Positions 48,099-57,805 of a stretch of DNA of 64,000 bases are shown one piece after another. This DNA is from Streptomyces sp. ADI95-17 (GTDB lineage Bacteria > Actinomycetota > Actinomycetes > Streptomycetales > Streptomycetaceae). The notes under the pieces are model-generated. The model saw nothing but the letters and a program-made list of their open reading frames with translations, did not search any database and had not been told where the DNA came from. The stretch is from assembly GCF_003846175.1 (NCBI RefSeq), contig NZ_ML123045.1, positions 65,012-129,011 on the forward strand, written 5' to 3'. The stretch's first letter is position 1. Each line of letters begins with the position of its first letter. The position numbers and the translations under genes were made by a program.

Positions 48099-50194
48099 GC
48101 TTGCTCCCCGGGGGCATCTGCGTGGGTCTCCACGGGGGCCACCACGGCCAGGATCTGGTCCATGGCGACCGTGGCGCCGGCGGTGACGTCCAGCTCGGTC
48201 ACGGTCCCGGCGTGCGGGGCGGAGATGACGTGCTCCATCTTCATGGCCTCCACCACCAGCAGGCTCTGGCCGGCCACGACCTCGTCACCGACCGCCACCT
48301 TCACCACGGTGACCGTCCCGGGCATCGGCGCGGCGAGGGTGTCCGCCCCGGAACGGCCCGCGCCGGCCAGCGACGCCTCCACCGGGTCGTGATCCTGTAC
48401 GTGCCAGCTGTCGCCGCCCCGGCCGAGCCACACGCCCTCCGGGGAGTGGGCATGGCTGAACGTGTGGGTGAAACCGGCGAGTTCGAGGGTGAGGCGGGGA
48501 CCGGAGACCTCGACCGGCCTGGCCGTCTCTTTGCTACCGGGCAGCGGCGCCAGCGGGCCGCAGGCACCCGTCACCGGCTGCGGCGGCTCGGCGCCCTCCC
48601 CGACATGGCCGAACGTCAGCTCCGTACCGGCCGGGCAGGAGCGCAGCGAGACCTGCACCGGGTCGCGGCCCGGCAGCCGGAAGTCGAGCACCGTACGGGC
48701 CGGGGTGCCGCCGAGCCGCCAGCCGTCGGCCACCGAGAACGGGTCGACCCAGCCGGAGGCGTCGGAGGCGGCGGGGGCCGTGGAGCGGCGCAGCAGGGCC
48801 GCTGCCGCGTACACCTCCTCGGGGACGCCCTCCGGGACCAGGCCGGACGCCTCGCGCTCCACCAGGCCCGTGTCCAGATCGCCCGCCACCACCGCCGGGT
48901 GGGCGAGCAGCCGGCGCAGGAATCCGGCGTTGGTCGGGACGCCGAGGATCACAGTGTCCGCGAGCGCCGCACGCAGCCGGCGCAGGGCGGTCGGCCGGTC
49001 GGGGCCGTACGCGATGACCTTCGACAGCATCGGGTCGTACAGGCTGCCCACCTCGCCGCCCGTGGCGAGGCCGGAGTCCGTCCGTACGCCGTTGCCCTGC
49101 GGTTCGTGCAGGGCGAGGACCGTGCCGCCGGAGGGCAGGAAGCCGCGGGCCGGGTCCTCCGCGCAGATCCGGGCCTCGATCGCGTGGCCGGTGAGGGTGA
49201 TGTCCTGTTGTGCGTAAGGGAGTTGCTCGCCGGCCGCTACCCGCAGCTGCCACTCCACCAGGTCCAGGCCGGTGATCAGCTCGGTGACCGGGTGCTCGAC
49301 CTGGAGACGGGTGTTCATCTCCATGAAGTAGTACGAGGCGGGGTCGTTGCCCGGGACGATGAACTCCACCGTGCCCGCGCCGACGTAGCCGCAGGAGCGG
49401 GCCGCCTGGACGGCCGCCTCGCCCATCGCCGCCCGGGTCTCCTCGTCGAGCAGGACCGAGGGCGCCTCCTCGATGATCTTCTGGTGGCGGCGCTGGAGCG
49501 AGCACTCCCGCTCGCCGAGGTGGACCACGTTGCCGTGGGCGTCGGCCAGCACCTGGATCTCGATGTGCCGGGGCCGGTCGATCCACCGCTCCACCAGCAG
49601 GGTGTCGTCGCCGAACGAGGACCGCGCCTCACGCCGGGCGGCTGCGATCTCGTCCCCGAGCAGTGCCTCGTCGCGCACCAGCCGCATGCCCTTGCCGCCG
49701 CCGCCCGCCGAGGGCTTCAGCAGCACCGGCATCCCGATCGCGCGGGCCGCGTCGACCAGCTGGGCATCGGTGAGCCCGCTCCCGGACGAGCCGGGCACCA
49801 CGGGGACCCCGGCTGCCGCGACCGTCTCCTTGGCCCGGATCTTGTCGCCCATCAGCGTGATCGCGGAGGCGGGCGGGCCGATGAAGACCAGCCCCGCCTC
49901 GGCGCACGCCCGCGCGAAGCCCGCGTTCTCGGCGAGGAATCCGTATCCCGGGTGGACGGCCTGCGCGCCGGAGCGGCGGGCGGCGTCCAGCAGCGCGGGC
50001 ACGCTCAGGTAGCTCTGGGCGGCGGGGGCGGGCCCGATCCGTACTGCCGTGTCGGCCTCCCGGACGTGCCGGGCGTCCGCGTCCGCGTCGCTGAAGACGG
50101 CGACCGAGCGGACGCCCAGCTCCCGCAGCGTGCGGATGACACGTACCGCGATCTCGCCGCGGTTGGCGACCAGAACCGTGTCGAACATCGTCAT
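48095..50194 (-). CDS. Biotin carboxylase/BCCP alpha subunit (methylcrotonyl-CoA carboxylase type)
   Basis: A 699-residue acyl-CoA carboxylase alpha subunit. Residues about 1-445 are biotin carboxylase ([25 protein letters not shown]-grasp with [29 protein letters not shown]). A linking domain follows, and the C-terminal biotinyl domain has [10 protein letters not shown] (about residue 655), whose Lys is biotinylated. In this cluster it should serve 3-methylcrotonyl-CoA, though related acyl-CoAs are possible. I take ATG 50194 close behind GAGGAA; ATG 50188 is equally plausible. Confidence 0.92.
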   Translation of the reverse strand: MTMFDTVLVANRGEIAVRVIRTLRELGVRSVAVFSDADADARHVREADTAVRIGPAPAAQSYLSVPALLDAARRSGAQAVHPGYGFLAENAGFARACAEAGLVFIGPPASAITLMGDKIRAKETVAAAGVPVVPGSSGSGLTDAQLVDAARAIGMPVLLKPSAGGGGKGMRLVRDEALLGDEIAAARREARSSFGDDTLLVERWIDRPRHIEIQVLADAHGNVVHLGERECSLQRRHQKIIEEAPSVLLDEETRAAMGEAAVQAARSCGYVGAGTVEFIVPGNDPASYYFMEMNTRLQVEHPVTELITGLDLVEWQLRVAAGEQLPYAQQDITLTGHAIEARICAEDPARGFLPSGGTVLALHEPQGNGVRTDSGLATGGEVGSLYDPMLSKVIAYGPDRPTALRRLRAALADTVILGVPTNAGFLRRLLAHPAVVAGDLDTGLVEREASGLVPEGVPEEVYAAAALLRRSTAPAASDASGWVDPFSVADGWRLGGTPARTVLDFRLPGRDPVQVSLRSCPAGTELTFGHVGEGAEPPQPVTGACGPLAPLPGSKETARPVEVSGPRLTLELAGFTHTFSHAHSPEGVWLGRGGDSWHVQDHDPVEASLAGAGRSGADTLAAPMPGTVTVVKVAVGDEVVAGQSLLVVEAMKMEHVISAPHAGTVTELDVTAGATVAMDQILAVVAPVETHADAPGEQA

Positions 50195-50201
50195 CTGTTC
50201 C

Positions 50202-51809
50202 TCACATCCGGAAGACGCCGAAGCCGGGTTCACCCAGCGGAGCGTTGGCGCACGCGGTCAGGGCCAGTCCCAGCACCTGCCGGGTCTCCAGCGGGTCGAT
50301 CACACCGTCGTCCCAGAGCCGGGCCGTGGCGTAGTACGCGTTGCCCTGCGTTTCGTACTGCTCGCGGATCGGGGCCTTGAAGGCCTCCTCGTCGGCCGCG
50401 CTCCAGTCGTCGCCCAACTGGTCGCGCTTGACCGTCGCGAGGACGGACGCGGCCTGCTCGCCGCCCATGACGGAGATCTTCGCGTTGGGCCACATCCACA
50501 GGAAGCGGGGGGAGTAGGCCCGGCCGCACATGGAGTAGTTGCCCGCGCCGTACGAACCGCCGACGACCACCGTCAGCTTCGGGACGCGGGTACAGGCGAC
50601 CGCCGTGACCATCTTGGCGCCGTGCTTGGCGATGCCGCCGGCCTCGTAGTCCCGGCCGACCATGAAGCCGGAGATGTTCTGCAGGAAGACCAGCGGGATG
50701 CCGCGCTGGTCGCACAGCTCGATGAAGTGGGCGCCCTTCTGGGCGGACTCGGAGAACAGGATGCCGTTGTTGGCGACGATCCCGACCGGGTGGCCGTGGA
50801 TCCGGGCGAAGCCGGTGATCAGCGTCGTGCCGTACTCGGCCTTGAACTCGGCGAACCGCGAGCCGTCGACGACCCGGGCGATCACCTCGCGCACGTCGTA
50901 CGGGGTGCGGGAGTCGACCGGGACCGCGCCGTACAGGCCCGCGGGATCGACCTTCGGCTCCTCGACGGGCCGCACGGACCACGGCAGCGCGCCCCGGTCC
51001 GGCAGCGTGGCGACGATGTTCCGCACGATCCGCAGCGCGTGCGCGTCGTCCTCGGCGAGATGGTCGGTCACCCCCGACGTACGGGAGTGCACCTCGCCGC
51101 CGCCCAGCTCCTCGGCCGTCACGACCTCGCCGGTCGCGGCCTTCACCAGCGGGGGACCGCCCAGGAAGATCGTGCCCTGGTTGCGGACGATCACGGCCTC
51201 GTCGCTCATCGCGGGGACGTACGCCCCGCCCGCCGTGCACGAACCCAGCACGGCGGCGATCTGCGGGATGCCCGCCCCCGACATCCGCGCCTGGTTGTAG
51301 AAGATCCGCCCGAAGTGCTCGCGGTCCGGGAAGACCTCGTCCTGCATCGGCAGGAACGCGCCGCCCGAGTCGACCAGGTACAGACAGGGGAGGCGGTTCT
51401 CCAGCGCCACTTCCTGGGCGCGGAGGTGCTTCTTCACTGTCATCGGGTAGTACGTACCGCCCTTGACGGTCGCGTCATTGGCGACGATCACGCACTCCCG
51501 GCCGCTGACCCGGCCGATCCCGGCGATCACCCCGGCCGCCGGGGCGGCGCCCCCGTACAGCCCCTCGGCCGCCAGCGGGGCCAGCTCCAGGAACGGCGAA
51601 CCCGGGTCGAGCAGGGTGTCCACCCGCTCCCTGGGCAGCAGTTTGCCGCGCGCCACATGCCGGGCGCGGGCCCTCTCACCCCCGCCGAGCCTGGCCGTGG
51701 CGAGCCGCTCACGCAGCTCGTCGGCGAGCGCGTGATGCGCCGCCTCGTTGGCCTTCCAGGCCTCGGAGGCGGGATCGGCCGCGCTCGCCAGCACCGGTGC
51801 CTGCTGCAT
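50202..51809 (-). CDS. Carboxyltransferase beta subunit (methylcrotonyl-CoA carboxylase type)
   Basis: A 535-residue crotonase-fold carboxyltransferase that moves CO2 from biotin to the acyl-CoA. Typical features are [25 protein letters not shown], an [12 protein letters not shown] oxyanion region, and [22 protein letters not shown] near the C-terminus. Length and these segments fit the MCC beta type rather than the propionyl-CoA AccB type. First gene of the four-gene operon; two operator copies lie directly upstream. Confidence 0.92.
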   Translation of the reverse strand: MQQAPVLASAADPASEAWKANEAAHHALADELRERLATARLGGGERARARHVARGKLLPRERVDTLLDPGSPFLELAPLAAEGLYGGAAPAAGVIAGIGRVSGRECVIVANDATVKGGTYYPMTVKKHLRAQEVALENRLPCLYLVDSGGAFLPMQDEVFPDREHFGRIFYNQARMSGAGIPQIAAVLGSCTAGGAYVPAMSDEAVIVRNQGTIFLGGPPLVKAATGEVVTAEELGGGEVHSRTSGVTDHLAEDDAHALRIVRNIVATLPDRGALPWSVRPVEEPKVDPAGLYGAVPVDSRTPYDVREVIARVVDGSRFAEFKAEYGTTLITGFARIHGHPVGIVANNGILFSESAQKGAHFIELCDQRGIPLVFLQNISGFMVGRDYEAGGIAKHGAKMVTAVACTRVPKLTVVVGGSYGAGNYSMCGRAYSPRFLWMWPNAKISVMGGEQAASVLATVKRDQLGDDWSAADEEAFKAPIREQYETQGNAYYATARLWDDGVIDPLETRQVLGLALTACANAPLGEPGFGVFRM

Positions 51810-51840
51810 CGTGTCGAGCCCCCTTGCCCGTACCGCAGTA

Positions 51841-51884
51841 GTTAGTGACCGTTAACGTCCGACTTCAGGTTAACGAGCGCTAAC
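51841..51884. promoter_or_regulatory. Two operators of the leucine-catabolism operon
   Basis: GTTAGTGACCGTTAAC (51841-51856) and GTTAACGAGCGCTAAC (51869-51884) are two versions of one 16-bp palindromic site in opposite orientation, 31-42 bp and 60-75 bp ahead of the beta-subunit start. The same site stands ahead of the nearby TetR gene. They fit autoregulated TetR control of the operon. Confidence 0.75.
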
Positions 51885-52066
51885 AGCCTTGTCCAGGGCA
51901 CTCGGTCCGCGCCCGCGCCGATTCCGGTCGGTCCAACCGGTCCGGTGGGTCTGGGCAGACCGACCGGAGCGGTCGGGATAATGGCCCGCGCCGCTCCCTG
52001 ACCCGGAGCGGGGCCGGTCATGGATCCGTGACGGCTTTCGGGGCGGGGAAACGGGGAAAAGGGCGG

Positions 52067-53335
52067 ATGACGCAGCAATCGCAGGCGCAATCGCAGGCAC
52101 AGGCACAGGCACAGGCGCAGGCGCAGGCACAGGCGCAGATGACGCGGGACGTGGGCGCGGGGGCGGCCGGGGGAGTGGGCCGGAGGGCGCGCATCCTCGA
52201 AGTGGACGCCCTGCGCGGGTTCGCGCTCGCCGGGATCCTGGTCGTGAACCTCATGACGACCGCCGGGCCTCCGGGCGCCAGGGACCTCCTCGCGGAGGTG
52301 CACGCGGCCGACGGGGCCGTGCAGTGGCTGGTCGTGCTCCTCGCGCAGTCGAAGTTCTACCTGCTCTTCTCCTTCCTGTTCGGATACAGCTTCACCCTCC
52401 AGATGGACTCGGCCGCCCGCGCCGGGGCGCGCTTCGTGCCCCGGATGTCACGGCGGCTGGCCGCGCTCTTCGTGCTCGGGTTCGCCCACGCGGTGCTGCT
52501 GTACGCCGGCGACATCCTGATGATCTACGCCCTGTTCGGGCTGCTCCTGCTGGCCGTCAGGAACGCCGGGCCCGCCGCGGTCCGGCGTGCGGCGCTGTGG
52601 GTGTTCGGCGCCGCCGGTGGCTTCCTGCTCCTGATCGGCCTGGGGGCCGCGCTGATCGACCCGGCCGCGGCGGGCGGATCCGACGCGGCGAACGCCGAGC
52701 TGACGGCCGCCTACCGGGGCGGATTCGCCGAGGTCGTCGGCGCCAACTTCCGGGCGCTGCCCGAGGCGGCGGCGGCCGTCGTGCTGATGGGCGGGTTCGT
52801 CGCCGCCGCCTTCCTCATGGGGTTCGTGGCCGGACGGCGGCAGTGGCTCGGCGCGGCCGCCCTCGCCGACCGGGCGCGGCTGCGCCGCATCCTCCTGACC
52901 GGGCTCGTCGTCGGGATCCCCGGGGCGGCCTTCTCCGCCGCGGCGATCGTGGGGCCGCTGCCGGAGCGCTGGCTGCTGCTGGGCCTGGCGGTCGGCATGG
53001 TCGCGGCCCCGGCGCTCTCGGCCGCGTACGCCACCGGGCTGCTGCTGTGGTTCGCCACACCGGGCGGCGCCGCGACGGCCCGGGTCCTCGCGCCCGCCGG
53101 GCGGATGGCGCTGACCAACTACCTGACCCAGTCCCTCGTCATGGCCCTCGTCTTCTCCGGGTACGGGCTCGGGCTGTACGGCCGTACGGGCGCCGCGGCG
53201 GCGGTCTGCGGGGGGATCGTGCTGTACGCCGGCCAGCTCGCGCTGAGCGGGTGGCTGATGCGCCGGTACCGGCTCGGGCCGGTGGAGTGGCTGCTGCGCA
53301 CGGTGACGCTGTGGGCGCGGCCCGGCGTCGGTTAA
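52067..53335 (+). CDS. DUF418 membrane protein with Gln-Ala repeat at N-terminus
   Basis: A 422-residue protein starting at ATG 52067 behind GGGGAAAAGG. Residues about 6-24 are alternating Gln-Ala. The rest is a polytopic membrane protein of the DUF418/YeiB type: RILEVDALRGFALAGILVVN opens TM1, then KFYLLFSFLFGYSFTLQ, a long hydrophobic body, and the C-terminal GRMALTNYLTQSLVMALVFS and RYRLGPVEWLLRTVT characteristic of DUF418. Function is not established; acyltransferase-like folds are suspected for the family. Confidence 0.85.
   Translation: MTQQSQAQSQAQAQAQAQAQAQAQMTRDVGAGAAGGVGRRARILEVDALRGFALAGILVVNLMTTAGPPGARDLLAEVHAADGAVQWLVVLLAQSKFYLLFSFLFGYSFTLQMDSAARAGARFVPRMSRRLAALFVLGFAHAVLLYAGDILMIYALFGLLLLAVRNAGPAAVRRAALWVFGAAGGFLLLIGLGAALIDPAAAGGSDAANAELTAAYRGGFAEVVGANFRALPEAAAAVVLMGGFVAAAFLMGFVAGRRQWLGAAALADRARLRRILLTGLVVGIPGAAFSAAAIVGPLPERWLLLGLAVGMVAAPALSAAYATGLLLWFATPGGAATARVLAPAGRMALTNYLTQSLVMALVFSGYGLGLYGRTGAAAAVCGGIVLYAGQLALSGWLMRRYRLGPVEWLLRTVTLWARPGVG
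52094..52138 (+). repeat. (CAGGCA/G) hexamer microsatellite in coding sequence
   Basis: Fifteen codons alternate CAG with GCA or GCG without interruption, coding Gln-Ala repeats right after the start of the DUF418 gene. Four imperfect units precede it. Hexamer steps keep the frame, so slippage would vary the N-terminal length without breaking the gene. Confidence 0.85.
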
Positions 53336-53346
53336 CGTTCGCTAAC
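53331..53346. promoter_or_regulatory. Operator copy ahead of TetR gene
   Basis: GTTAACGTTCGCTAAC is a 16-bp palindromic match to the two sites before the leucine-catabolism operon and lies 22 bp before the TetR start, overlapping the end of the DUF418 gene. It implies autoregulation. Confidence 0.75.
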
Positions 53347-53368
53347 CCGACTGTCTAGAATCGAATCC

Positions 53369-53974
53369 ATGACCACGAGGACGGACGCCCCCACCCGCCG
53401 CGAGCAGATCCTCAAGGAGGCCGCCCGCCTCTTCGCCGAGCGCGGCTTCCACGGCGTCGGTGTCGACGAGATAGGCGCTGCCGTCGGCATCAGCGGACCC
53501 GGGCTCTACCGCCACTTCCCCGGCAAGGACGCGATGCTCGCCGAGCTGCTGGTCGGCATCAGCGAGCGGCTGCTGGCGGGCGGGCAGCTGCGGGTCTCGC
53601 AGGACGCGGCCAGCCGGGACGGCTCCCCGCGGGCGCTGCTCGACGCGCTCATCGAGGGCCACATCGACTTCGCCCTCGACGACCGCCCCCTGATCACCCT
53701 CCACGACCGCGAGCTGGACCGTCTCCGGGACGCCGACCGCAAGCGGGTCCGCCAGCTCCAGCGGCAGTACGTCGAGGTGTGGGTGGAGGTGGTCCGCGAG
53801 ATGTACCCGGACCTGCCCGAGCACGAGGCCCGTGCCGCCGTCCACGCCGTCTTCGGTCTGCTGAACTCGACCCCGCACCTGGGCCGGCCCGGCGCGCTCC
53901 CGGACCGCGCGGACACGGCGGCACTGCTGCACCGGCTGGCCCGCGGGGCGTTCGCGGCGGCGGCCCGCGCGTGA
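53369..53974 (+). CDS. TetR-family repressor of the leucine-catabolism operon
   Basis: A 201-residue regulator. HTH residues about 8-55: RREQILKEAARLFAERGFHGVGVDEIGAAVGISGPGLYRHFPGKD. The C-terminal ligand domain includes FALDDRPLITLHDRELDRLRDADRKRVRQL, resembling the SACE_7040/KstR-like regulators of acyl-CoA genes. It shares a 16-bp operator with the acdH-hmgL-carboxylase operon. A likely ligand is an acyl-CoA of the pathway (inference). Confidence 0.85.
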   Translation: MTTRTDAPTRREQILKEAARLFAERGFHGVGVDEIGAAVGISGPGLYRHFPGKDAMLAELLVGISERLLAGGQLRVSQDAASRDGSPRALLDALIEGHIDFALDDRPLITLHDRELDRLRDADRKRVRQLQRQYVEVWVEVVREMYPDLPEHEARAAVHAVFGLLNSTPHLGRPGALPDRADTAALLHRLARGAFAAAARA

Positions 53975-54077
53975 GCGTGAGACGGGTGCGATCGCGAGAC
54001 GGGTGCGGCGTGGGGCCAGGACTTCGGCGCAGTCGCGTGACGTCCGTTTCGTGATCACGATGCGGTGCGCGCCTCGG

Positions 54078-54250
54078 CCGGCCGGCGGTCAGGCGGTCAG
54101 CGCGAGCATGGCGACCAGGAGCGTGCCGTACGCCGCGCGGAACGCGAGGGTCGGGCACCTCGGCCAGACGCTCCAGCAGGCCCGGGCCCTTCCCGGGTAC
54201 GGCCCCGGGATGCTCGCGGAGTCGGTCGAAAGCAAGCGGGATCGGCGATG
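54078..54250 (-). pseudogene. ISAs1-like transposase N-terminal remnant
   Basis: On the minus strand one frame reads LLERLAEVPDPRVPRGVRHA, close to the conserved start of the DDE_Tnp_1-associated domain of ISAs1-type transposases (LLExLAxVPDPRxxRGVR). The next expected hydrophobic stretch (YGTLLVAMLALTA) lies in a different frame, so a frameshift is present. The rest is missing. The remainder of the 53975-54269 gap holds nothing else recognisable. Confidence 0.5.
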
Positions 54251-54269
54251 ACGCGTCGGCAGGCTCGGT

Positions 54270-54491
54270 TCATTCGCCCGCGGTGTCCTCGGCCTCCCAG
54301 CGAAGCAGGTCGCCCGGCTGGCACTTGAGCACCTCGCAGAGCGCGGCGAGCGTCGCGAAGCGCACCGCCTTGGCGCGGCCGTTCTTGAGTACCGCCAGGT
54401 TGGCGGGCGTGATCCCCACGCGGTCTGAGAGTTCGCCCACGGACATCTTCCGCCTGGCCGGCATCACGTCGATGTCGACGACGATCGGCAT
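54270..54491 (-). CDS. Small Xre-type HTH regulator (YozG-like)
   Basis: A 73-residue DNA-binding protein: VVDIDVMPARRKMSVGELSDRV, GITPANLAVLKNGRAKAVRFATL, CEVLKCQPGDLLRW. This compact Xre form is typically encoded next to a DUF2975 membrane protein, as here. It overlaps the upstream membrane gene by one base. Likely a local regulator of that pair. Confidence 0.85.
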   Translation of the reverse strand: MPIVVDIDVMPARRKMSVGELSDRVGITPANLAVLKNGRAKAVRFATLAALCEVLKCQPGDLLRWEAEDTAGE

Positions 54492-54799
54492 CAGATCACC
54501 TCGTCCAACTCGGTCTGCAGCTGAGTCGCTTCGACATCGCGGGCGACGGCCTGGGCGAGCAGCATCCGCAGCACGAGCACGATGAGCGCGACTCCCAGGA
54601 TGGTCACGCCTGTCCCGCCCATGATGAGGGTGACGCCCGGGTCGTCCCGCCGGCCGGGCGCATTCAGGGCCGTGACCGCGAACCACACGAGAGCAGCCGC
54701 AACGATCGCGCCGATGATGACGTCGATAGATGGAGCAAGGGGTGGGCCGGAGGGTGGGTGGAGGCTTCGCGCCATGGCGGGATGCCGGGCCTGGTTCAC
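54491..54799 (-). CDS. Short DUF2975-like membrane protein
   Basis: A 102-residue protein with two TM helices (VIIGAIVAAALVWFAVTAL and GVTILGVALIVLVLRMLLA). Its C-terminus (QAVARDVEATQLQTELDEVI) matches the end of DUF2975 proteins, which are usually about 150-200 residues with four TM helices. This copy is shorter and may be a reduced variant. Partner of the overlapping HTH gene. Confidence 0.65.
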   Translation of the reverse strand: MNQARHPAMARSLHPPSGPPLAPSIDVIIGAIVAAALVWFAVTALNAPGRRDDPGVTLIMGGTGVTILGVALIVLVLRMLLAQAVARDVEATQLQTELDEVI

Positions 54800-54880
54800 G
54801 GGCCCGGGTCTGCGAAGTGAAGGACGCAGACCCGCGTCGGGGCTCGGAGGTGGTGGGCTCGCTGAGGCGTATTGCGGATC

Positions 54881-55780
54881 CTAGCCCGGGCGGCCCCTGA
54901 GGCCGCGCCGGGCGAGATCGGCCTCGATGCCGTCGAGGACTCCGGCGAGGCCGGCGAGGAACAGTGCGTCGAGATCCCAGGGGTCGCCGCCCGCGCGCAT
55001 CGCCGGGCCGAGCCGTGGATAGGCGCCAGGGGCGAAAAGCGGAGCTCGTACGACTTCCGGGGAAGTGCCCTTCCGGCGGGCGGTGTTGGCCGACTGCCGC
55101 TCGGCTTCCACGTCGCTGACGTAGGTCAGTGCCACGCCCTGGACATAGGAGGCGAACATGAACATGTAGCGGAAGGTGTCGGCAGGTTCCAGGCCGAGCC
55201 CGTCGAAGGAGGAGAAGGCGCTCTCGCTGTCCGCCGCGAGTGCGGGGCTGAAGTGCGCGCGGGTCGTCACCAGGACCTTCGCCAGGATCCACGGGTGGCG
55301 GTGGTAGAGCTCCCAGTCGCGGCGGGCGGCACGCTCAAGGCCGTGCCGCCAGTTCTGTGGCGGCGTGTCGGGCAGGGGGACGTCGGACAGTGCGGCCTCC
55401 ACCATGATGGCCACCAGATCGTCCTTGGACGTCACGTACCGGTACAGGGCCATGGTGCTCGCTCCGAGGGCGGTCGCGACCCGGCGCATCGACAGGGCTT
55501 CGAGCCCCTCGGCGTCGGCGATGTCGATCCCCGCCCGTGTGATGCGCTCGGCCGACAGGTGGGGCGCGCTGTCGTCGCCTGCCGGTGGGCCGGCCGTTGG
55601 GCTGCGCGCCGGGGCGGGGCCCGGCTCTGTCGTCTCCTCGGTCCTGCGCGCTCGATACGCCCGTGCCTGGCAGGCCCGGGAGCAGTAGCGCCTCGGGCGG
55701 CCCCGGTCCGCGGGCTCCAGGTCCTTTCCGCAGGACGCGCAGGCTGCCTGCTCCGCCACCGCCACACCTCTTTTCGTCAC
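54881..55780 (-). CDS. TetR regulator with N-terminal zinc knuckle
   Basis: A 299-residue protein. Residues about 12-45 (CASCGKDLE...RYCSRACQARAYRARR) form a four-Cys zinc knuckle seen in some Streptomyces regulators. A Pro-rich linker leads to a TetR HTH (ERITRAGIDIADAEGLEALSMRR, LGASTMALYRYVTSKDDLV) and a TetR_C domain (WRHGLERAARRDWELYHRHPW). It diverges from an MFS exporter with a perfect palindrome between them, so it is the probable repressor. The knuckle is an unusual addition. Confidence 0.85.
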   Translation of the reverse strand: MTKRGVAVAEQAACASCGKDLEPADRGRPRRYCSRACQARAYRARRTEETTEPGPAPARSPTAGPPAGDDSAPHLSAERITRAGIDIADAEGLEALSMRRVATALGASTMALYRYVTSKDDLVAIMVEAALSDVPLPDTPPQNWRHGLERAARRDWELYHRHPWILAKVLVTTRAHFSPALAADSESAFSSFDGLGLEPADTFRYMFMFASYVQGVALTYVSDVEAERQSANTARRKGTSPEVVRAPLFAPGAYPRLGPAMRAGGDPWDLDALFLAGLAGVLDGIEADLARRGLRGRPG

Positions 55781-55905
55781 ACTCGCTCACGTGTGTCGAA
55801 ATCCTACCGCGCCCCGGAGAGAAGTGCCGAAATCGGAGGGGATCCCCAGCTCAATAACTCGCTTGCGGCCCGCCGCCCCGGAGGGCTTACCCTGTACGCG
55901 GCGGT

Positions 55906-55920
55906 GCGTACTAAGTACGC
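55906..55920. promoter_or_regulatory. Palindromic operator GCGTAC-TAA-GTACGC
   Basis: A perfect dyad with 6-bp arms and a 3-bp centre lies between the divergent TetR and MFS genes, 66 bp before the MFS start. A related TGTACGCGGCGGTGCGTA stretch overlaps its left side. Likely bound by the zinc-knuckle TetR. Confidence 0.7.
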
Positions 55921-55985
55921 GACGTGTGACGCAATCCGTCCCCGCCGCCGTACCGTCACCCGCCACAGGAGCAGGAGCGCACGAC

Positions 55986-57548
55986 GTGAGTCACGAGAAC
56001 GAGAGAGCCGGAACCCGGCAATGGACAGGGCTCGCCGTCCTGGTGCTGCCCTGCGTGCTGGCCTCGATGGACATGTCCGTCATGTTCGTCACGCTGCCCT
56101 CCCTGACGGTCGACCTCAGGCCCAGCGGCTCCGAACTGCTGTGGATCATGGACGCCTACGGCTTCCTGCTGGCCGGCCTCCTGATCACGATGGGCACCCT
56201 CGGCGACCGGATCGGACGGCGCCGGGTGCTGCTGACCGGTGCCGCCGCCTTCGGGCTCGCCTCCACCCTGGCCGCCTGGGCGTCCAGTCCGGAAATGCTG
56301 ATCGCCACCCGCGCGCTCATGGGTATCGCGGGCGCCACGCTCGCGCCCTCGACCCTCGCCCTGATCCGGAACCTCTTCCACGACGACCGGCAGCGGGCCA
56401 CCGCCGTCGGCATCTGGACGGCCGGTTTCGCGGGCGGCGCCGTCGTCGGCCCGATCGTCGGCGGCCTCCTGCTCGAACACTTCTGGTGGGGGTCGGTCTT
56501 CCTGATCAACATTCCCGTGATGGCCCTGCTCCTGTGCCTCGGGCCGCTGCTGCTGCCCGAGTTCCGTGACCCGGAGCCGGGCAGCCGCTTCGACCTGCTC
56601 GGCGCCCTGTTGTCCCTGGTGGCGGTACTCGCCGTGATCTACGGCATCAAGACGACCGCCGAGCATGGAATCGGGTGGGCCGGGGCCGGCTCCCTCCTTG
56701 CGGGCATGACGGCGGGAGCCCTGTTCCTGCACCGCCAGCGCGCCACCCCGAACGCGATGATCAACATCACGCTGTTCCGCACCCGCTGGTTCAACGTGCC
56801 CCTGCTCATCGACGCCCTGGCCACCTTCGCCATGGTCGGATTCTCGCTGTTCAACTGGCAGTTCATGCAACTGGTCCTGGGCATGAGTCCGCTCAAGTCG
56901 GCCCTGTGGTCGCTGCCCACCTTCCTCGTCATGCCCGTGGGCATCGCCCTGGCCGCGGGCATGGCACCACGCGTCGGCAAGCCCCGGGTCATGACCGCCG
57001 GCCTGCTGGTGGCGGCCGCCGGCTACGTCGGGCTGACCCTCATCAGGCCCGATTCCGGCATCCTCCACCTTGTGTGCGCCCTGACCGTGGTGTCCCTCGG
57101 CATCGCCGGCGTGGCCGCCATCGTCACCGACGTCATCCTCTCCGCCGCACCACCGGAACGGGCCGGGGCCGCCTCCTCCCTCGCGGAGACCTCCGCGGAG
57201 TTCGGCGGCGCACTGGGCATCGCGATTCTGGGCAGCATCGGCACCGCCGTCTACCGAGCACAGATGGGATCCAGCGCTCCGGCGAACCTCACCCCCGAAC
57301 AGCTGGCCTCCGCGGAGGCCACCCTGGGTGGTGCGATCGACACCGCCCGGACACTGCCCGCCGGTGCTGCCGAGGCCCTGCGGAACGCCGCCTTCGACGC
57401 CTTCATCCGCGAGCTCCGGATCGCCGCCGTGCTCAGCGCGGTCCTGACCGTCGGCGGAGCATTGCTCATCGCCCGCACGCTCCGCCCCGCACGCACCCGA
57501 ACAGCCGACCTCGGCCCTGCCCCGGACCGGGGGCGGGCCCCCGCGTGA
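55986..57548 (+). CDS. MFS drug exporter (DHA2, 14-TM)
   Basis: A 520-residue membrane protein of the EmrB/QacA type. MDAYGFLLAGLLITMGTLGDRIGRRRVLL holds TM2 and motif A. TLAPSTLALIRNLFHDDRQRATAVG is the typical loop and motif B region, and FAGGAVVGPIVGGLLLEHFWWG is motif C. The start GTG 55986 follows an AGGAGCAGGAG site; the longer frame upstream covers the operator. Substrate unknown, probably a hydrophobic or cationic compound. Confidence 0.9.
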   Translation: MSHENERAGTRQWTGLAVLVLPCVLASMDMSVMFVTLPSLTVDLRPSGSELLWIMDAYGFLLAGLLITMGTLGDRIGRRRVLLTGAAAFGLASTLAAWASSPEMLIATRALMGIAGATLAPSTLALIRNLFHDDRQRATAVGIWTAGFAGGAVVGPIVGGLLLEHFWWGSVFLINIPVMALLLCLGPLLLPEFRDPEPGSRFDLLGALLSLVAVLAVIYGIKTTAEHGIGWAGAGSLLAGMTAGALFLHRQRATPNAMINITLFRTRWFNVPLLIDALATFAMVGFSLFNWQFMQLVLGMSPLKSALWSLPTFLVMPVGIALAAGMAPRVGKPRVMTAGLLVAAAGYVGLTLIRPDSGILHLVCALTVVSLGIAGVAAIVTDVILSAAPPERAGAASSLAETSAEFGGALGIAILGSIGTAVYRAQMGSSAPANLTPEQLASAEATLGGAIDTARTLPAGAAEALRNAAFDAFIRELRIAAVLSAVLTVGGALLIARTLRPARTRTADLGPAPDRGRAPA

Positions 57549-57805
57549 CGCGCACGATCTGCATCGGACGCCGGACGACTACGTCGAAGCCCTGGGTGTG
57601 GGGCGGGCTTCTCGCGCGAGGCGAATGATTCCCGCGCTTCGAATATATGAATTGATGCGCGAAGAGGAGACGGCCGATCAAATTTCCCCTCCCCCGCCCC
57701 TCCTTTCTTCCTCTGTTTGCCGGTTCGGCGCCGTCCGTCGGGGTGTTGCGGTGATCCACAGGCTTATGGTTTGAACCGTCTCGACCACGCCTGATGGGAA
57801 TGTGA

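Noticed and set aside
45958..48117. Apparent 719-residue fusion ending in acyl-CoA dehydrogenase
   Set aside because: The upstream third covers hmgL out of frame. A strong ribosome site and the family start are at 47124.
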